From Anaeromicropila populeti (lineage in GTDB: Bacteria > Bacillota > Clostridia > Lachnospirales > Lachnospiraceae): a stretch of DNA of 42,883 nt. The position numbers and the translations under genes are program-made. Of the stretch, positions 33,801 to 41,637 are shown one piece after another; the first letter of the stretch is position 1, and the number at the start of each line of letters is the position of its first letter. The notes under the pieces are model-generated. The model was not told the DNA's origin. It worked only from the letters and a program-made list of their open reading frames with translations, and did no database searches. Location: positions 1-42,883 of the forward strand of contig NZ_FOYZ01000008.1 of the NCBI RefSeq assembly GCF_900112775.1, given 5' to 3'.

Positions 33801-33991
33801 ATATTGTTTGTATAAATCTCCTCATTGGTTTCTTGCACTCCACCAAAATCCCATACATCTACTTTTCTGCCATTGGCAGCCAAAATTTTTGTTTCCCCCC
33901 ACATAAAGTCTCCGAGACAAACAGTCAATAGCATTAGTATTGCCATTACTGCACTTATGCCTCTTTTTAACTTTTTTTTCATTCCTTCCAA
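27803..33991 (-). CDS. Giant secreted pectin methylesterase with two CE12-like acetylesterase domains
   Basis: 2062 residues. Signal peptide to about 39. Residues 40-225 form a beta-rich, possibly carbohydrate-binding domain; 230-480 are three similar beta-sandwich modules. CE8 pectin methylesterase is at about 500-835 (LGSQDTLYTGSGNTNGYY, NTDYIFGDGDVLFDGCEL, FGRPWGASARV). CE12-like SGNH domain 1 is at about 985-1255 (FLAGDSTV, GGRSSRSF, QFGHND, EKTHSSKLGG); domain 2 at about 1335-1560 (WVIGDSTVSAFSD, GFGHNDEK, DNTHTNIWGAF). A beta-sandwich (about 1575-1810), a Thr-Pro-Lys linker (about 1815-1867), an Ig-like domain and a Big_2 domain (about 1967-2062) finish it. Predicted to remove methyl and acetyl esters from pectin outside the cell, the Big_2 end aiding surface attachment. 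Domain 1 has Glu where the catalytic Asp is expected. Start ATG has AGGAGG. Confidence 0.9.
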   Translation of the reverse strand: MEGMKKKLKRGISAVMAILMLLTVCLGDFMWGETKILAANGRKVDVWDFGGVQETNEEIYTNNIQAADWNDAACVVSGKFVAVDGTTEMGFGDLSITYTANDRLYINDPACTKSYGSYGLSTYSFSDGYTSNGIYYCNGTGGESRRCLTISNVNAGDRITVYMGSSNAVTGQLFFKYLGSDGEQLVEEEFSNTPGRYDFVADFDGSYKIYAGAAAGKPIYYRAVRTPGILVSGTIELGDTNPSGYTVSFTNNTTGKKTEAVLNGMDFQVILAPGYTYTAVLSGAVGFGFTAESKLISPVVEEVLSGKTGVILEVEEKTTYSYTGSIVGFDSEYDKTNLAIEMKPEEGAAVDPVILTIGQDLTFNGILEPDVEYQAVMTGVNDYQITSGGMVNSSTDVVQDIEVVKKQNYQVTGSFVNLPDEKTVSNIEFINEEDGYRYSGTASADGYVVQLRNGAYSVEATVDGYVTHTHVVVNSSAVTKNLFFVSTDTTITPIERVSDVYVGYSEKAHNYDTVKEAVAACKAMNPSSEAERITVHIAPGVYREQIIIETPYLSFVNDEPEKEVKLTWYYGIGYQYYSADSTGYYNEENAFDQYKKAIAAKWGVATYVKGTATAFRAENITFEASFNRYITDEEIADGVEISGSEAISFERKYGVDVASKKATERATALCVDADYTEFYNCSFLGSQDTLYTGSGNTNGYYKNCFIEGNTDYIFGDGDVLFDGCELSFYGYTEGSTSAYLTAARPDNAPNGYMFRNCSITANTEEGFTVSPSYFGRPWGASARVAFLNTKLAYSGLILDAGWTSMSGNAPENANYVEYNTTSMDGSDVNISGRTAGVVSEEPAFSLSGYFDGWVPSYYLEDNAELSFSTVPYLIDNGDMNAPYPGHKLTAGYALGDNDKNDASVIRWYRVDQNGVETLVKSSTALVDKTYTITADDIGNYIKVVVIPETISGKKATEKSSQLEALVRDGYENPEQGTGDIELGDGVNIFLAGDSTVKDYSAKGMYNGGTALSMGSWGEYLQSFFDSSSVKVINYANGGRSSRSFINEGSLDKIKENLDEGDYLFIQFGHNDCSNSSGYLEDRYVPLGTPDANGIYPVTAGTEVATPSSLLEKYGDTFYSYDCGGTYKWYLSQYIQAAKDKGAIPVLVTPVSRMYYDENGTIKAHHDSTDATTATQVTTDNAYVTAVKQLAEEENVLLIDGFELTKKMYEEAYKADPSAANGVSGYGTLLMAAGEKTHSSKLGGFISAAYIAQNIQTMSLNISHAIKIPAQVLGENTDGSVLFTVNGSGQLTAYEMDADGNYTSVVSQYWTNVGQNLIQAIGSYEDEPEVPVKHTIWVIGDSTVSAFSDSYYYPRYGWGTQLDKYFDSNAFEVKNLAISGTSSKSFTTSTEYQTLLAGMAEGDYLFIGFGHNDEKTEAERFTNPNGTYLEAGTFANSLYENYVKLAKDKGCTTILCTPIVRRTATGVWSDSQLHVTAASGDYEGGDYSQAIRNLGTALNIPVVDMTTLTKNLYDSLGASETIYLHAWTSSNQNSVDNTHTNIWGAFYNAYFIAKTIKELNISGLSEYVITSQIASAPTKAVYLVSNPDYVEKGYDSNLPDSQLWTDCGVWKGTVFGDIGGVAPSTDNFVLTEMPEGNINIAVKNNKGKIASSVDGLAMYYYKVPVGSQFTISATATVNSFALNDQVSFGLMARDEMYIDTYLNGLLGDYVAAAPLKLTKTGSVWNCFARKSGVLTQGGTCANTISAGDTIDLKIQSNSDGYACTFGKEQTITAGFDFQLTSIDSEYIYVGMFAARNADVTFSNIKLIVDGVLIAGEEEPVQTPTPKPTKTPKPSTTPTTSTTPTPSTMPTPSTTPTPSITPEPTKIPTRPEKPVIDANLQKGKGNAIKTYTYKPGSKVKTLKVSATGENVTYQWFYNTANKYKGAKAITGATAASYTPSGTATGTRYYFVKISSNDTTKDIEKVTVYSRKVKVTIVKPVTKIAVEESSVLVNAKDTVTLSATVYPSTATNKKLIYTSSNTKYATVSEDGVITTKAAGRGKTVTITVRSKDNRKCVKKVEIIIK

Positions 33992-34019
33992 TACCTCCTG
34001 TTTTTGCTTTGTTTAAGTT

Positions 34020-34057
34020 TACTATAATAGTTTAGTTTTATATTAAATATTTGTCAA
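34020..34057 (-). promoter_or_regulatory. Promoter and palindromic element of the pectinase gene
   Basis: Minus strand TTGACA (34052-34057), 17-base spacer, TAAACT (34029-34034). A 22-bp element (34020-34041) centred on ACTAAACTATTATAGT overlaps the -10. The same element, two mismatches in 22, lies before the GH43 gene in the opposite orientation. A repressor or activator of wall-degradation genes is implied. Confidence 0.6.
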
Positions 34058-34171
34058 TATCTCTACTACTTTTTTTATTATTTGTATTTACAGCTTATTA
34101 CTTTTTTCTAATTTTACTCTAATTAATGTTGAAAAATTGTCATTTTGCACATTTATTTTTACAAATACAAC

Positions 34172-34219
34172 AAAAACTCACTCTTGCTAATTTTGTATAA
34201 ATCGCAGATGTGAGTTTTT
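34172..34219 (-). terminator. Terminator after the GH43 gene
   Basis: AAAAACTCAC (34172-34181) and GTGAGTTTTT (34210-34219) pair around a 28-base interior. On the minus strand it ends TTTTTGTTGTATT. The remaining gap 34058-34171 is AT-rich with no gene. Confidence 0.65.
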
Positions 34220-34271
34220 ATTTTTAAATAGTAAATACTTTTTTAAATTACTTTACTTGTATTTTATTGTT

Positions 34272-37200
34272 TTATCCTATTTGTACACCATTGTAAAATA
34301 CTTTACAACCGTAATCAACAAATTCTTGATACGACGACCAGTCAGATTGTGCAAAACGAACCCCCATATTGAGGTTTCCCCCATTTGGCTCCAAAATATA
34401 ACTTTCTGTAAATGAAATTTCAACATATCCATTATGGAATGCTGCTTTTACATTTGGAGTATAGTTTATATACCATGGCGAAGCGTTTAAAAGTAATCCT
34501 GCAAAATCACACCAGAAGTTTTGGCCTATAGTACTTGTTCTGGAATAGTAGTAGAAAATTGTTAATTTAGACAAATCAATACTCTGTGTTCCTGTTGCAG
34601 AAATAACATACTGCTGATTGATAGAAACGTTGTTTTCTGAAGTAACCTGAATTTTCACCTGAGCTTCTGGTGTACTAGTTGGCGTTGGCGTTACTGCTGG
34701 CGTTGGCGTTTCACTTACTTGGGGAATTGTTGATAATACAAACACAGGTGACACTGATACATTTTTACAGATTTCAAAACTATATACTGAGCTGCTGCTT
34801 CTCTTAACCCCATTCACATACCAACCCTCCAACTCATAGCCTGGAAATGCTATAGCAGACACTGTTACCTGATTTCCTGCTTTCGACTCATTCACTGTTC
34901 CATTTTCATCTGCTGTCACAGTTACCTGTACTGGTGATATACTTAACTTATTTAACGTACAATTTTCTGTCCACCAGTAGGCTGTTTTTCCTTCACCCAC
35001 TCCTAATGTAAGCTTATCACACTTTGTAATATAATTAAGAATATCCGCATATGTGGCATTTCCACCATTCTCTGCTGTTGTTATTTTCACACCATCCACA
35101 TACATATTCACTTCATTTTTAGTTATTTCAAATGAAAACCTATAATCTTTTCCCGTTTCCAGCGAAGCTGCTACATTCGTCCCGCCTGCTGCACCTGGTT
35201 GATTCAAATCCATCCAGCTTCCAGAGCCATCGTTGTAGCAGATATAAGGTGCACTTTGAAAAGATACTCTACCTTCCGTCTCTGTATTATAAAAACTAAA
35301 CAGTCCATCCCATCCATTTTTTGCAGCCTGAGGATTCCAATTAATTGTATATTCCAGATACAGCTGTTCCAAACTCGATCCATAGAACGGATTATCCATA
35401 TAAGAAATAGCAGAAGTAGTTAATTCCACAGATTCAGTTATTGAAGCCCCGCTTGCAGAAGGAATTTTTGAACCAATGGTGATATCTTTTAATGTACAAA
35501 GTTCTGTCCACCAGTAGGCTGTCACTGCTTCACCAACACCCCAGGTAAACTGGTCACATTCCGTAATAAAATCAATTAGTTCTTCATAGGTTGCACCTGA
35601 ACTATTTTCTCCAGTTTCTAACTTTACTCCATCCAAATATATTTCCAACGTATTATTTGTAACAAGAAGTGAAAATTTATAATCCTTACCTGCAACAAGT
35701 CCATACTCAGATATTGCATTTGTTCCTCCAGTGACACCTGGCTGATTTACATCGATCCATTTACCAGAACCATCATTGTAACAAATATACGGCGCACTTT
35801 GAACCGATACCCTGCCCCCAGTTTTAGAATTGTAAAAACTGAACAAACCATCCCATCCATTTTTCACTGCGGAATCACTAAAGTTAATTGTATATTCAAT
35901 AAAAACTGAATCTATATTTTTATTGTAAAATGGATTTGCTTCATATGATATAGTTTTACTTGTTTCCAATACCACTTCATCCGTAAAATCATATACCGTA
36001 TCTAGTTCTTTTGCAACAGTACCTGTAGATGGGCCTGCATAGCAATACACATTGCTAATCGTTGCATTTGCTTCATCATATCCTGCTGACGACCACCAGG
36101 AGCCATACCCAAAATATAGTTCATTTGCAGAATTCTGAAGCCATTTCAGTACATTTTCATATTTTGTAACACTTCCTGCTCCGTTTGTTGTTGTCAAAAT
36201 TTCTTCCGTATAAACAGTTTCTCCATTGATTGAAACAGTAAATCCTTTTGAAGAAAACGCGAGTGAAACAGCAGCCACCTCTCCAATATAATCCTTTACC
36301 AACCCAAAATTATAAATATTTGCGTCGAAGTATCCACCCGTTCCATTATAGCCCAAGTAAGATCCCGGTGTGAAATACAAACGTCCACCGTCCCCTTTAT
36401 TTGCCATAAAAGCTAGTATAGTTCCTAACGTATGTACTTCTCCTGTACAATCAACGTCAAATGTTATTTTTGCGCCATTTGTCAAATCCAGTCCATAATT
36501 GGTGTACTTATAAAATGGATTATCCACAGCTAAGCTTCCATCTAGGCGTGAAGATAAATCTTGTGGATCATTTACAAAATAAGAACCAATTAAAGTGGAC
36601 TCTGTTGTGCTTTGAGGTGTTGCTTTTACCGTAACCTGATATGTCTTTTCATAATAATAGTTTCCTTTTGAAACAGTTTCTGTCAAAGTAACTACCGTAT
36701 CTACCTCTGGTCTCGTAATTGTTCCGTCATTGGAAAGTACAGACGGATTGCTGGAAGTCCAGGAGATATCTGCACCGTTCAAGCCTTCCGAAATCAATTC
36801 AATATCTGCATACGTGTTTTTTGGCACAGAAACTAAATCTGATTTGACTGTTTGTGCTACCACTACGGCATCTGATGGTGCTTTGGAACCCCATACACAT
36901 ACCCCATCTTCATTTACAACAGTAAAACACATGGTTTCAATATTGCTTCCATCAATGAATTGTTTTGTGTAGACTCCCTTATATTCATCCCCGTCAATTA
37001 CTATGGTTGCGTAAGGAGTTCCATCATTCACGTTCCAGCTTCCTGTATAAGTACCCGTAATCGTACCATCCGCATTAAGTGTTATAGCTACTGGTTCAAC
37101 ATACTCCAAATTTGCATAGTCTACCTGAAACTTATGCAAAATCATTTCGTAATTTCCAGTTATGTCTTCCTTCGAATAACCTGTCTTGGAAATTGTTTCA

Positions 37201-38606
37201 CCCGAATATTCATATGGTGCTGCAACAATCCAGCCGTCTTCATTTGAGAAAAGCTGATGAACACGTACTTCATGTCCTGCACTGCCATCATTAAACTTTG
37301 TATGATATACAACATAGGCCTTTCCATCTTTATCTACAAAAGCAGAATTATGACCTTGTGCGATTTCTGCCTTTCCCATAGTATTCCATTTATAATTTCC
37401 CATAAGCTTCAGTCCACGATTATCATCTGCATTTGTACTGCTGTAATTCATAATATATTTATTAAAAATTGCACTGGTTCCATTTACGTCCACATAACTT
37501 CCATCTGGCGTACTAGAACGAAATACTCTCATATTATAACCACCCTCTGGTGAATAAAATCCATATGACATAAATAAGAAATAATACTCCCCTATTTTTT
37601 CAATATAAGATCCTTCTCCAGATACATAGTATCCACCAGCAATTTTTTTTCCGAAATAGGAATCTTTTGTTACCCCTGCCCCCTTCTGTTCAAAATCATC
37701 ACCATATGATATGGTATAATCTCTGAAACCAGTTGCTTCGTCTAACTCAAGCACATAAATTCCACCTGACCACGAACCATAACTCATCCATAACTTTCCA
37801 TTGTCATCATAAAAAACACAAGGATCAATTGCATGAGGCCAATATGTTCCCCATGAGCTGTTACTAATTTTTTGATACTTCTCAGGCAGCTGATCTACTT
37901 CTCCAATCACTAATTCCAAATCAGTATTTTTATAAGATTTTGTTGAAGCTTGTGTGCTAAATCCTGAAAAAAGCACTGGTCCTTGGTAAATGTAAGGTCC
38001 TTCTACACGATCTGCGGTTAATAGAATAATTGCGGAGTTCCACTTAGCACCATTTAAACTTAGATACATGCACCATTTTCCCATCGTTTCATTATAAATC
38101 ACATCTGGTGCCCACATATTTCCTGCTACTGTATTATCGGAAATCCATGCTGCTGCATCATAATCTCCAAAATCAACTTGATATGTATTTCCTTCTCTAC
38201 TCTTAATCACTACCTGACCTTTATATGCATTATCTTTAAATGCATCTGCATAAGAAACACTTTTTCCATTTGCATCTGCAAAAAGTGTGCTTGTAGTTGA
38301 CTCACTTGTTACATTTGACCAATTCATTAAATCTTTTGAACTGGAAACTCCCATATGTGAACCAAAGACATAATAGTTACCATCTTGATCAACTGTTATA
38401 GATGGATCATGTACTGAAGTTCTGACTTGTAACGATTCCGAAGTCAGCGTATTCACTTCTTCCTCCGTCAGTTTAATTCCATTTTTCACCGCAGCTTTTT
38501 CGTTATCTGCCAAAATAGTCTTTGAACTTCCCCACCCCTGGAAAGGCCCCATTACCAAGACTATACTAAGTATTACAGAAATGACTTTGTAATATTTTGG
38601 TTTCAT
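34272..38606 (-). CDS. Giant secreted GH43 arabinanase-like enzyme with C-terminal CBM3
   Basis: 1444 residues. Signal peptide to about 34. GH43 five-blade domain at about 60-463: general base Asp in SVHDPSITVDQDG, WAPDVIYNE, modulator Asp in HAIDPCVFYDDNG (about 262), general acid Glu in VSGEGSYIEK (about 329) and the AQGHNSAF metal/His region. A C-terminal beta domain follows (about 462-578), then an Ig-like module (582-662), three LamG/concanavalin-like modules (668-865, 873-1048 and 1050-1218; the last two are close copies), an InlB-type repeat (about 1223-1288), a Thr-Pro linker (1294-1312) and a CBM3-like domain (1313-1444). Likely an endo-arabinanase or arabinofuranosidase acting on pectin side chains; subfamily uncertain. 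Ribosome site AAGGAGG. Confidence 0.88.
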   Translation of the reverse strand: MKPKYYKVISVILSIVLVMGPFQGWGSSKTILADNEKAAVKNGIKLTEEEVNTLTSESLQVRTSVHDPSITVDQDGNYYVFGSHMGVSSSKDLMNWSNVTSESTTSTLFADANGKSVSYADAFKDNAYKGQVVIKSREGNTYQVDFGDYDAAAWISDNTVAGNMWAPDVIYNETMGKWCMYLSLNGAKWNSAIILLTADRVEGPYIYQGPVLFSGFSTQASTKSYKNTDLELVIGEVDQLPEKYQKISNSSWGTYWPHAIDPCVFYDDNGKLWMSYGSWSGGIYVLELDEATGFRDYTISYGDDFEQKGAGVTKDSYFGKKIAGGYYVSGEGSYIEKIGEYYFLFMSYGFYSPEGGYNMRVFRSSTPDGSYVDVNGTSAIFNKYIMNYSSTNADDNRGLKLMGNYKWNTMGKAEIAQGHNSAFVDKDGKAYVVYHTKFNDGSAGHEVRVHQLFSNEDGWIVAAPYEYSGETISKTGYSKEDITGNYEMILHKFQVDYANLEYVEPVAITLNADGTITGTYTGSWNVNDGTPYATIVIDGDEYKGVYTKQFIDGSNIETMCFTVVNEDGVCVWGSKAPSDAVVVAQTVKSDLVSVPKNTYADIELISEGLNGADISWTSSNPSVLSNDGTITRPEVDTVVTLTETVSKGNYYYEKTYQVTVKATPQSTTESTLIGSYFVNDPQDLSSRLDGSLAVDNPFYKYTNYGLDLTNGAKITFDVDCTGEVHTLGTILAFMANKGDGGRLYFTPGSYLGYNGTGGYFDANIYNFGLVKDYIGEVAAVSLAFSSKGFTVSINGETVYTEEILTTTNGAGSVTKYENVLKWLQNSANELYFGYGSWWSSAGYDEANATISNVYCYAGPSTGTVAKELDTVYDFTDEVVLETSKTISYEANPFYNKNIDSVFIEYTINFSDSAVKNGWDGLFSFYNSKTGGRVSVQSAPYICYNDGSGKWIDVNQPGVTGGTNAISEYGLVAGKDYKFSLLVTNNTLEIYLDGVKLETGENSSGATYEELIDFITECDQFTWGVGEAVTAYWWTELCTLKDITIGSKIPSASGASITESVELTTSAISYMDNPFYGSSLEQLYLEYTINWNPQAAKNGWDGLFSFYNTETEGRVSFQSAPYICYNDGSGSWMDLNQPGAAGGTNVAASLETGKDYRFSFEITKNEVNMYVDGVKITTAENGGNATYADILNYITKCDKLTLGVGEGKTAYWWTENCTLNKLSISPVQVTVTADENGTVNESKAGNQVTVSAIAFPGYELEGWYVNGVKRSSSSVYSFEICKNVSVSPVFVLSTIPQVSETPTPAVTPTPTSTPEAQVKIQVTSENNVSINQQYVISATGTQSIDLSKLTIFYYYSRTSTIGQNFWCDFAGLLLNASPWYINYTPNVKAAFHNGYVEISFTESYILEPNGGNLNMGVRFAQSDWSSYQEFVDYGCKVFYNGVQIG

Positions 38607-38645
38607 AAAATACCTCCTTCATAATTTACAATTAGTTTGTTTTTG

Positions 38646-38667
38646 ATAAAACTAAATTATTTTAGTA
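38646..38667. promoter_or_regulatory. Palindromic element before the GH43 gene
   Basis: The plus strand carries ATAAAACTAAATTATTTTAG and two more bases, with ACTAAATTATTTTAGT as the palindromic core (ACTA-N8-TAGT). It matches the pectinase element at 20 of 22 positions. It lies about 40-60 bases before the GH43 start. Candidate minus-strand promoter hexamers nearby (ATGACA, 17 bases, TAAAGT) are weak, as in a gene needing an activator. Confidence 0.55.
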
Positions 38668-38744
38668 TAGTATATACTTTACCATAAAATATTACTTTTG
38701 TCATATTTTTATACTTGTTAGCATACAAGCGATTTACTGATATA

Positions 38745-38799
38745 CCTACTCATTCTTAGCTAAACTCCTTACCCTCTCTGCAAACTTGAATGAAGTAGG
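38745..38799. repeat. Imperfect inverted repeat in the 38668-38896 spacer
   Basis: CCTACTCATTC (38745-38755) and GAATGAAGTAGG (38788-38799) pair with one bulge around 32 bases. On the minus strand there is an open 21-codon stretch (MRCLGKEPYFIQVC...) over it, too short to call. The 290-base gap holds no other gene; this may be the terminator region of the RCC1-like gene or a mobile-element scar. Confidence 0.4.
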
Positions 38800-38896
38800 G
38801 TTCCTTTCCTAAGCAACGCATAATAGAAAATGAAATATATAAAATTGCATTTTCCTTATTAAAACGTGCACAAGTCGTTCCTACTCGAACATTTTA

Positions 38897-40084
38897 TTAG
38901 TAATTAATAGTAGGTACATACAGATTATTGATACCCGAAACATCTGGTTGATCAACATTTTCCGAAACTTCACCCGCAATTACCAATGTACCATCTGATT
39001 TTAAACCAATGGAAATCCAATCTCCTGCAGCAATTGCTACAATATCCTGCCAATCCGAAACCTCTAACTGCTTGTGTTCATTATTGCCAGTAGCAACAAC
39101 AGTTCCATCACGCTTTAAGCCCAACAGATTAGAATTACCATTTGAAATGGCAATAATATTATTCCACCCAGATACATCATAAGGATAACGACTTTTGATA
39201 ATCTCACCGTTGAGTCCTTTTAAATCCGTTTTGCTACAGACTACGGTACCATCGGATTTAAGTCCAGCTATTGGTCCTATAGTATCAGCCGAGATATCAA
39301 CGATGTCCGTCCATTCTGCAATTTCATCATACATATCAGCATCTGGAATATTACAATATTTATCATAATCAGCAACATATACAGTGCCATCTCGTTTCAA
39401 TGCAGCAATACGTGACTGTCCCGTTACCACATCCACAACATCCCTTAATGAGGAAACTTCATTTTTATAATAGTCTAGTGCATCACCATCTTTTTTGGAA
39501 TAGGCATCAATCTGCCCTGTGCTAGAAAGCAAAACATAATTGTCAAAGTCTGTTGATAGCATTGAGATATCCGAATAGGACTTTAATTTTTCTGCAGTAG
39601 GGATAGAATCAACATCTTCATCACTCGTTGAATGAATAATACCATCCTTATCTAATGCATCCAGTCGTTCTCCGCCATCAGAAAGACTTATGATATTCTC
39701 CCAGTCAGAACTCACCCCCAATCCAATCTCCTTATAAACGGTATCATCAATTTCTATTTTTACTTTTCCTGTGTTATCAATAGCTGCAACCCCAGTATTT
39801 AAATTAGCAATGTAGCTTCCAGAAATAAGATAGCGTAACTGTCTTAACAGATCTTCTGCTTGTTCATTGCCCTCTATTCCAGATAGTAATCCTATCGCTT
39901 GCGGATATTTTTTATCCTGAATACAGGATATTGCCTCTGTTAGTATTGTTTCATCACGCTCTGTATTGTCTTCCAAAAGTTCTGTTTCAGTCACTTCTGG
40001 TTGTTCTGTAGCTGTTCCGCAACCACTAAGCAGGCAAACGGCACTAATCAAAAAAATATATTTCATTTTCTTCAAAATAGACAT
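38897..40084 (-). CDS. RCC1-repeat lipoprotein
   Basis: 395 residues. The signal with lipobox (FLISAVCLLSGCGTA, Cys about 22) anchors it outside the membrane. A helical part (about 40-95, TPR-like) leads to RCC1-type beta-propeller repeats with the pattern W-x-(D/N)-I-V-x-I-x...GLKRDGTVVATG: WTDIVDIS, GLKSDGTVVC, WNNIIAISNG, GLKRDGTVVATGNN, WQDIVAIAAGDWISIGLKSD. Such propellers bind proteins or ligands. It starts 17 bases after the Rhs/SleB-like gene with AAGGAG, so the two are co-expressed. The pairing of an exported hydrolase with a surface lipoprotein could be enzyme and inhibitor; that is inference. Confidence 0.82.
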   Translation of the reverse strand: MSILKKMKYIFLISAVCLLSGCGTATEQPEVTETELLEDNTERDETILTEAISCIQDKKYPQAIGLLSGIEGNEQAEDLLRQLRYLISGSYIANLNTGVAAIDNTGKVKIEIDDTVYKEIGLGVSSDWENIISLSDGGERLDALDKDGIIHSTSDEDVDSIPTAEKLKSYSDISMLSTDFDNYVLLSSTGQIDAYSKKDGDALDYYKNEVSSLRDVVDVVTGQSRIAALKRDGTVYVADYDKYCNIPDADMYDEIAEWTDIVDISADTIGPIAGLKSDGTVVCSKTDLKGLNGEIIKSRYPYDVSGWNNIIAISNGNSNLLGLKRDGTVVATGNNEHKQLEVSDWQDIVAIAAGDWISIGLKSDGTLVIAGEVSENVDQPDVSGINNLYVPTINY

Positions 40085-40101
40085 TCGTGTAAACTCCTTC
40101 C

Positions 40102-41637
40102 TTAATAATAAGCTGATTGGATCTTTAAGCTTTCTGAACTGTAGGAATGAAGCACATTAAACTTTCCGATGGCTGAGTAAAATGGGAATGCTGTATAATT
40201 ACTTTTACCAGTATAATTTGTTGAATCTCCTGGGAATCTTACATTACTCCAAGTAGAAACTGGACTTGAACTACTCGTTAGGGCACCTTTATTATAGCAT
40301 TGATAGGTTACGCCAGTAGGTCTAGGAACAACAGCATCATATTCATCGAAATTCGAGCAAACACTGATATAGCAGGCAAGCAGCAAAGCTTGCTGGTATG
40401 CTATACTGTTAGAATCCATTGCACCTTTTGCATTACGACTACCTAACGAAGCAAATGCACCACTATAGGTGAGAACCGAATATAAGCTAGGTGTACTTGA
40501 ACTGGAAAAACATGTAGCTTGGCTGTGACTTTTCCTATATTTATCCTCGAGCAGTCGGTTCGTTATTACCCAAGCAATACCTTGCCTATTATATTTTAGA
40601 TATTGTATCTCAGAAGAGCCGCTACCCTTATTCGTATTTTCTCCATAAATAATTCGAGCGGCCAATTTAAAATGCATATCTGAACTACTGTATTTTGTGT
40701 ACCATGTGCTACCTTCACTTAATAAAGAATCCCCATCTGTACCTAATGCATCCTCATACCTTTTCGTAGCGGCATAGATAAGCTCGGATTGTAATGGTGA
40801 TGGTATACTAAAGAGCGAAGCTTTATTCATTTCATCGTCTGTACTTGATTGACTTTCCTGATTACTTAAGGTTTCATATTGGTCACCAAAAAGTCCTTCC
40901 ATATCAACATAACACTTATCACCTACTAATTCGTCTGCCTTGGTATCATAGTAGCTTCCTGTATTCAAATAAAACATGTCCGTTTCAGAATCATAACATT
41001 TACCATCGTATCTGATAGAATTTACACAGCCAACAAAATCATCTGAAGAATTATCCCAATGCTCTATTTTCTTTTTTCCTCTAATCTCATAGATATGTTT
41101 TGTTGCCCCATTTTCATCGTAAGTATATGTACATATCGTCTGATTATTGCTATCAAGTAAACCTGTAATGATACCATCCTCAATCATATAATGATAGGTG
41201 TTATTACAATAGGATATGCTGTCCGCATTATTCGCATTATCTGTATACTCATAGGAATAAGTAATCTGCTTTTTATCTGGTAATACTTCTGATTTCAGGT
41301 TAGAAAATTCATCGTAATCATAGGTAATTCTTTCCTCGCCTATGATTTTCTCCGTTCTCTGTCTGGAATCATTATATTCAAATTCAATTTCTGAGCCATC
41401 ATCTGTTTCCATTGCATCAATGGGATTGGATGCAATCGTATAATCAAGAACACGATCCATATATTCTTGGGCATTATATCCCTTACCATTAATTGTGATA
41501 ATCGTTTCGTTTTGTTCAAGATATGTTGGTTCTTCTGGTAGAAAGTTATCAACTTTCATTGTCATTGCAGATGCGGAAGTACTAAATAGAATCGTTGACA
41601 AAGTCATAACTCCCGCTAAAGTCTTTTTTAGTTTCAT
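40102..41637 (-). CDS. Small secreted Rhs-like protein with SleB-type cell-wall hydrolase end
   Basis: 511 residues from ATG 41637 (AAAGGAAA upstream); an earlier in-frame ATG at 41670 lacks a site. A signal peptide ends near SASA (about 25). Residues about 85-195 hold degenerate YD repeats (ERITYDYDEFSNLKSE, KKQITYSYEYTDN, ICTYTYDENGATKHIYE). Residues about 208-243 carry an Rhs-core-like motif (SIRYDGKCYDSETDMFYLNT then GSYYDTKADE). About 320-500 resemble SleB/CwlJ hydrolase_2: LAARIIYGEN with the candidate catalytic Glu, GIAWVITNRLLEDKY and SIAYQQALLLACYI. In Rhs proteins the core marks the border to a C-terminal toxin, here a peptidoglycan hydrolase. Sporulation use or interbacterial action are the two options. 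Confidence 0.72.
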   Translation of the reverse strand: MKLKKTLAGVMTLSTILFSTSASAMTMKVDNFLPEEPTYLEQNETIITINGKGYNAQEYMDRVLDYTIASNPIDAMETDDGSEIEFEYNDSRQRTEKIIGEERITYDYDEFSNLKSEVLPDKKQITYSYEYTDNANNADSISYCNNTYHYMIEDGIITGLLDSNNQTICTYTYDENGATKHIYEIRGKKKIEHWDNSSDDFVGCVNSIRYDGKCYDSETDMFYLNTGSYYDTKADELVGDKCYVDMEGLFGDQYETLSNQESQSSTDDEMNKASLFSIPSPLQSELIYAATKRYEDALGTDGDSLLSEGSTWYTKYSSSDMHFKLAARIIYGENTNKGSGSSEIQYLKYNRQGIAWVITNRLLEDKYRKSHSQATCFSSSSTPSLYSVLTYSGAFASLGSRNAKGAMDSNSIAYQQALLLACYISVCSNFDEYDAVVPRPTGVTYQCYNKGALTSSSSPVSTWSNVRFPGDSTNYTGKSNYTAFPFYSAIGKFNVLHSYSSESLKIQSAYY

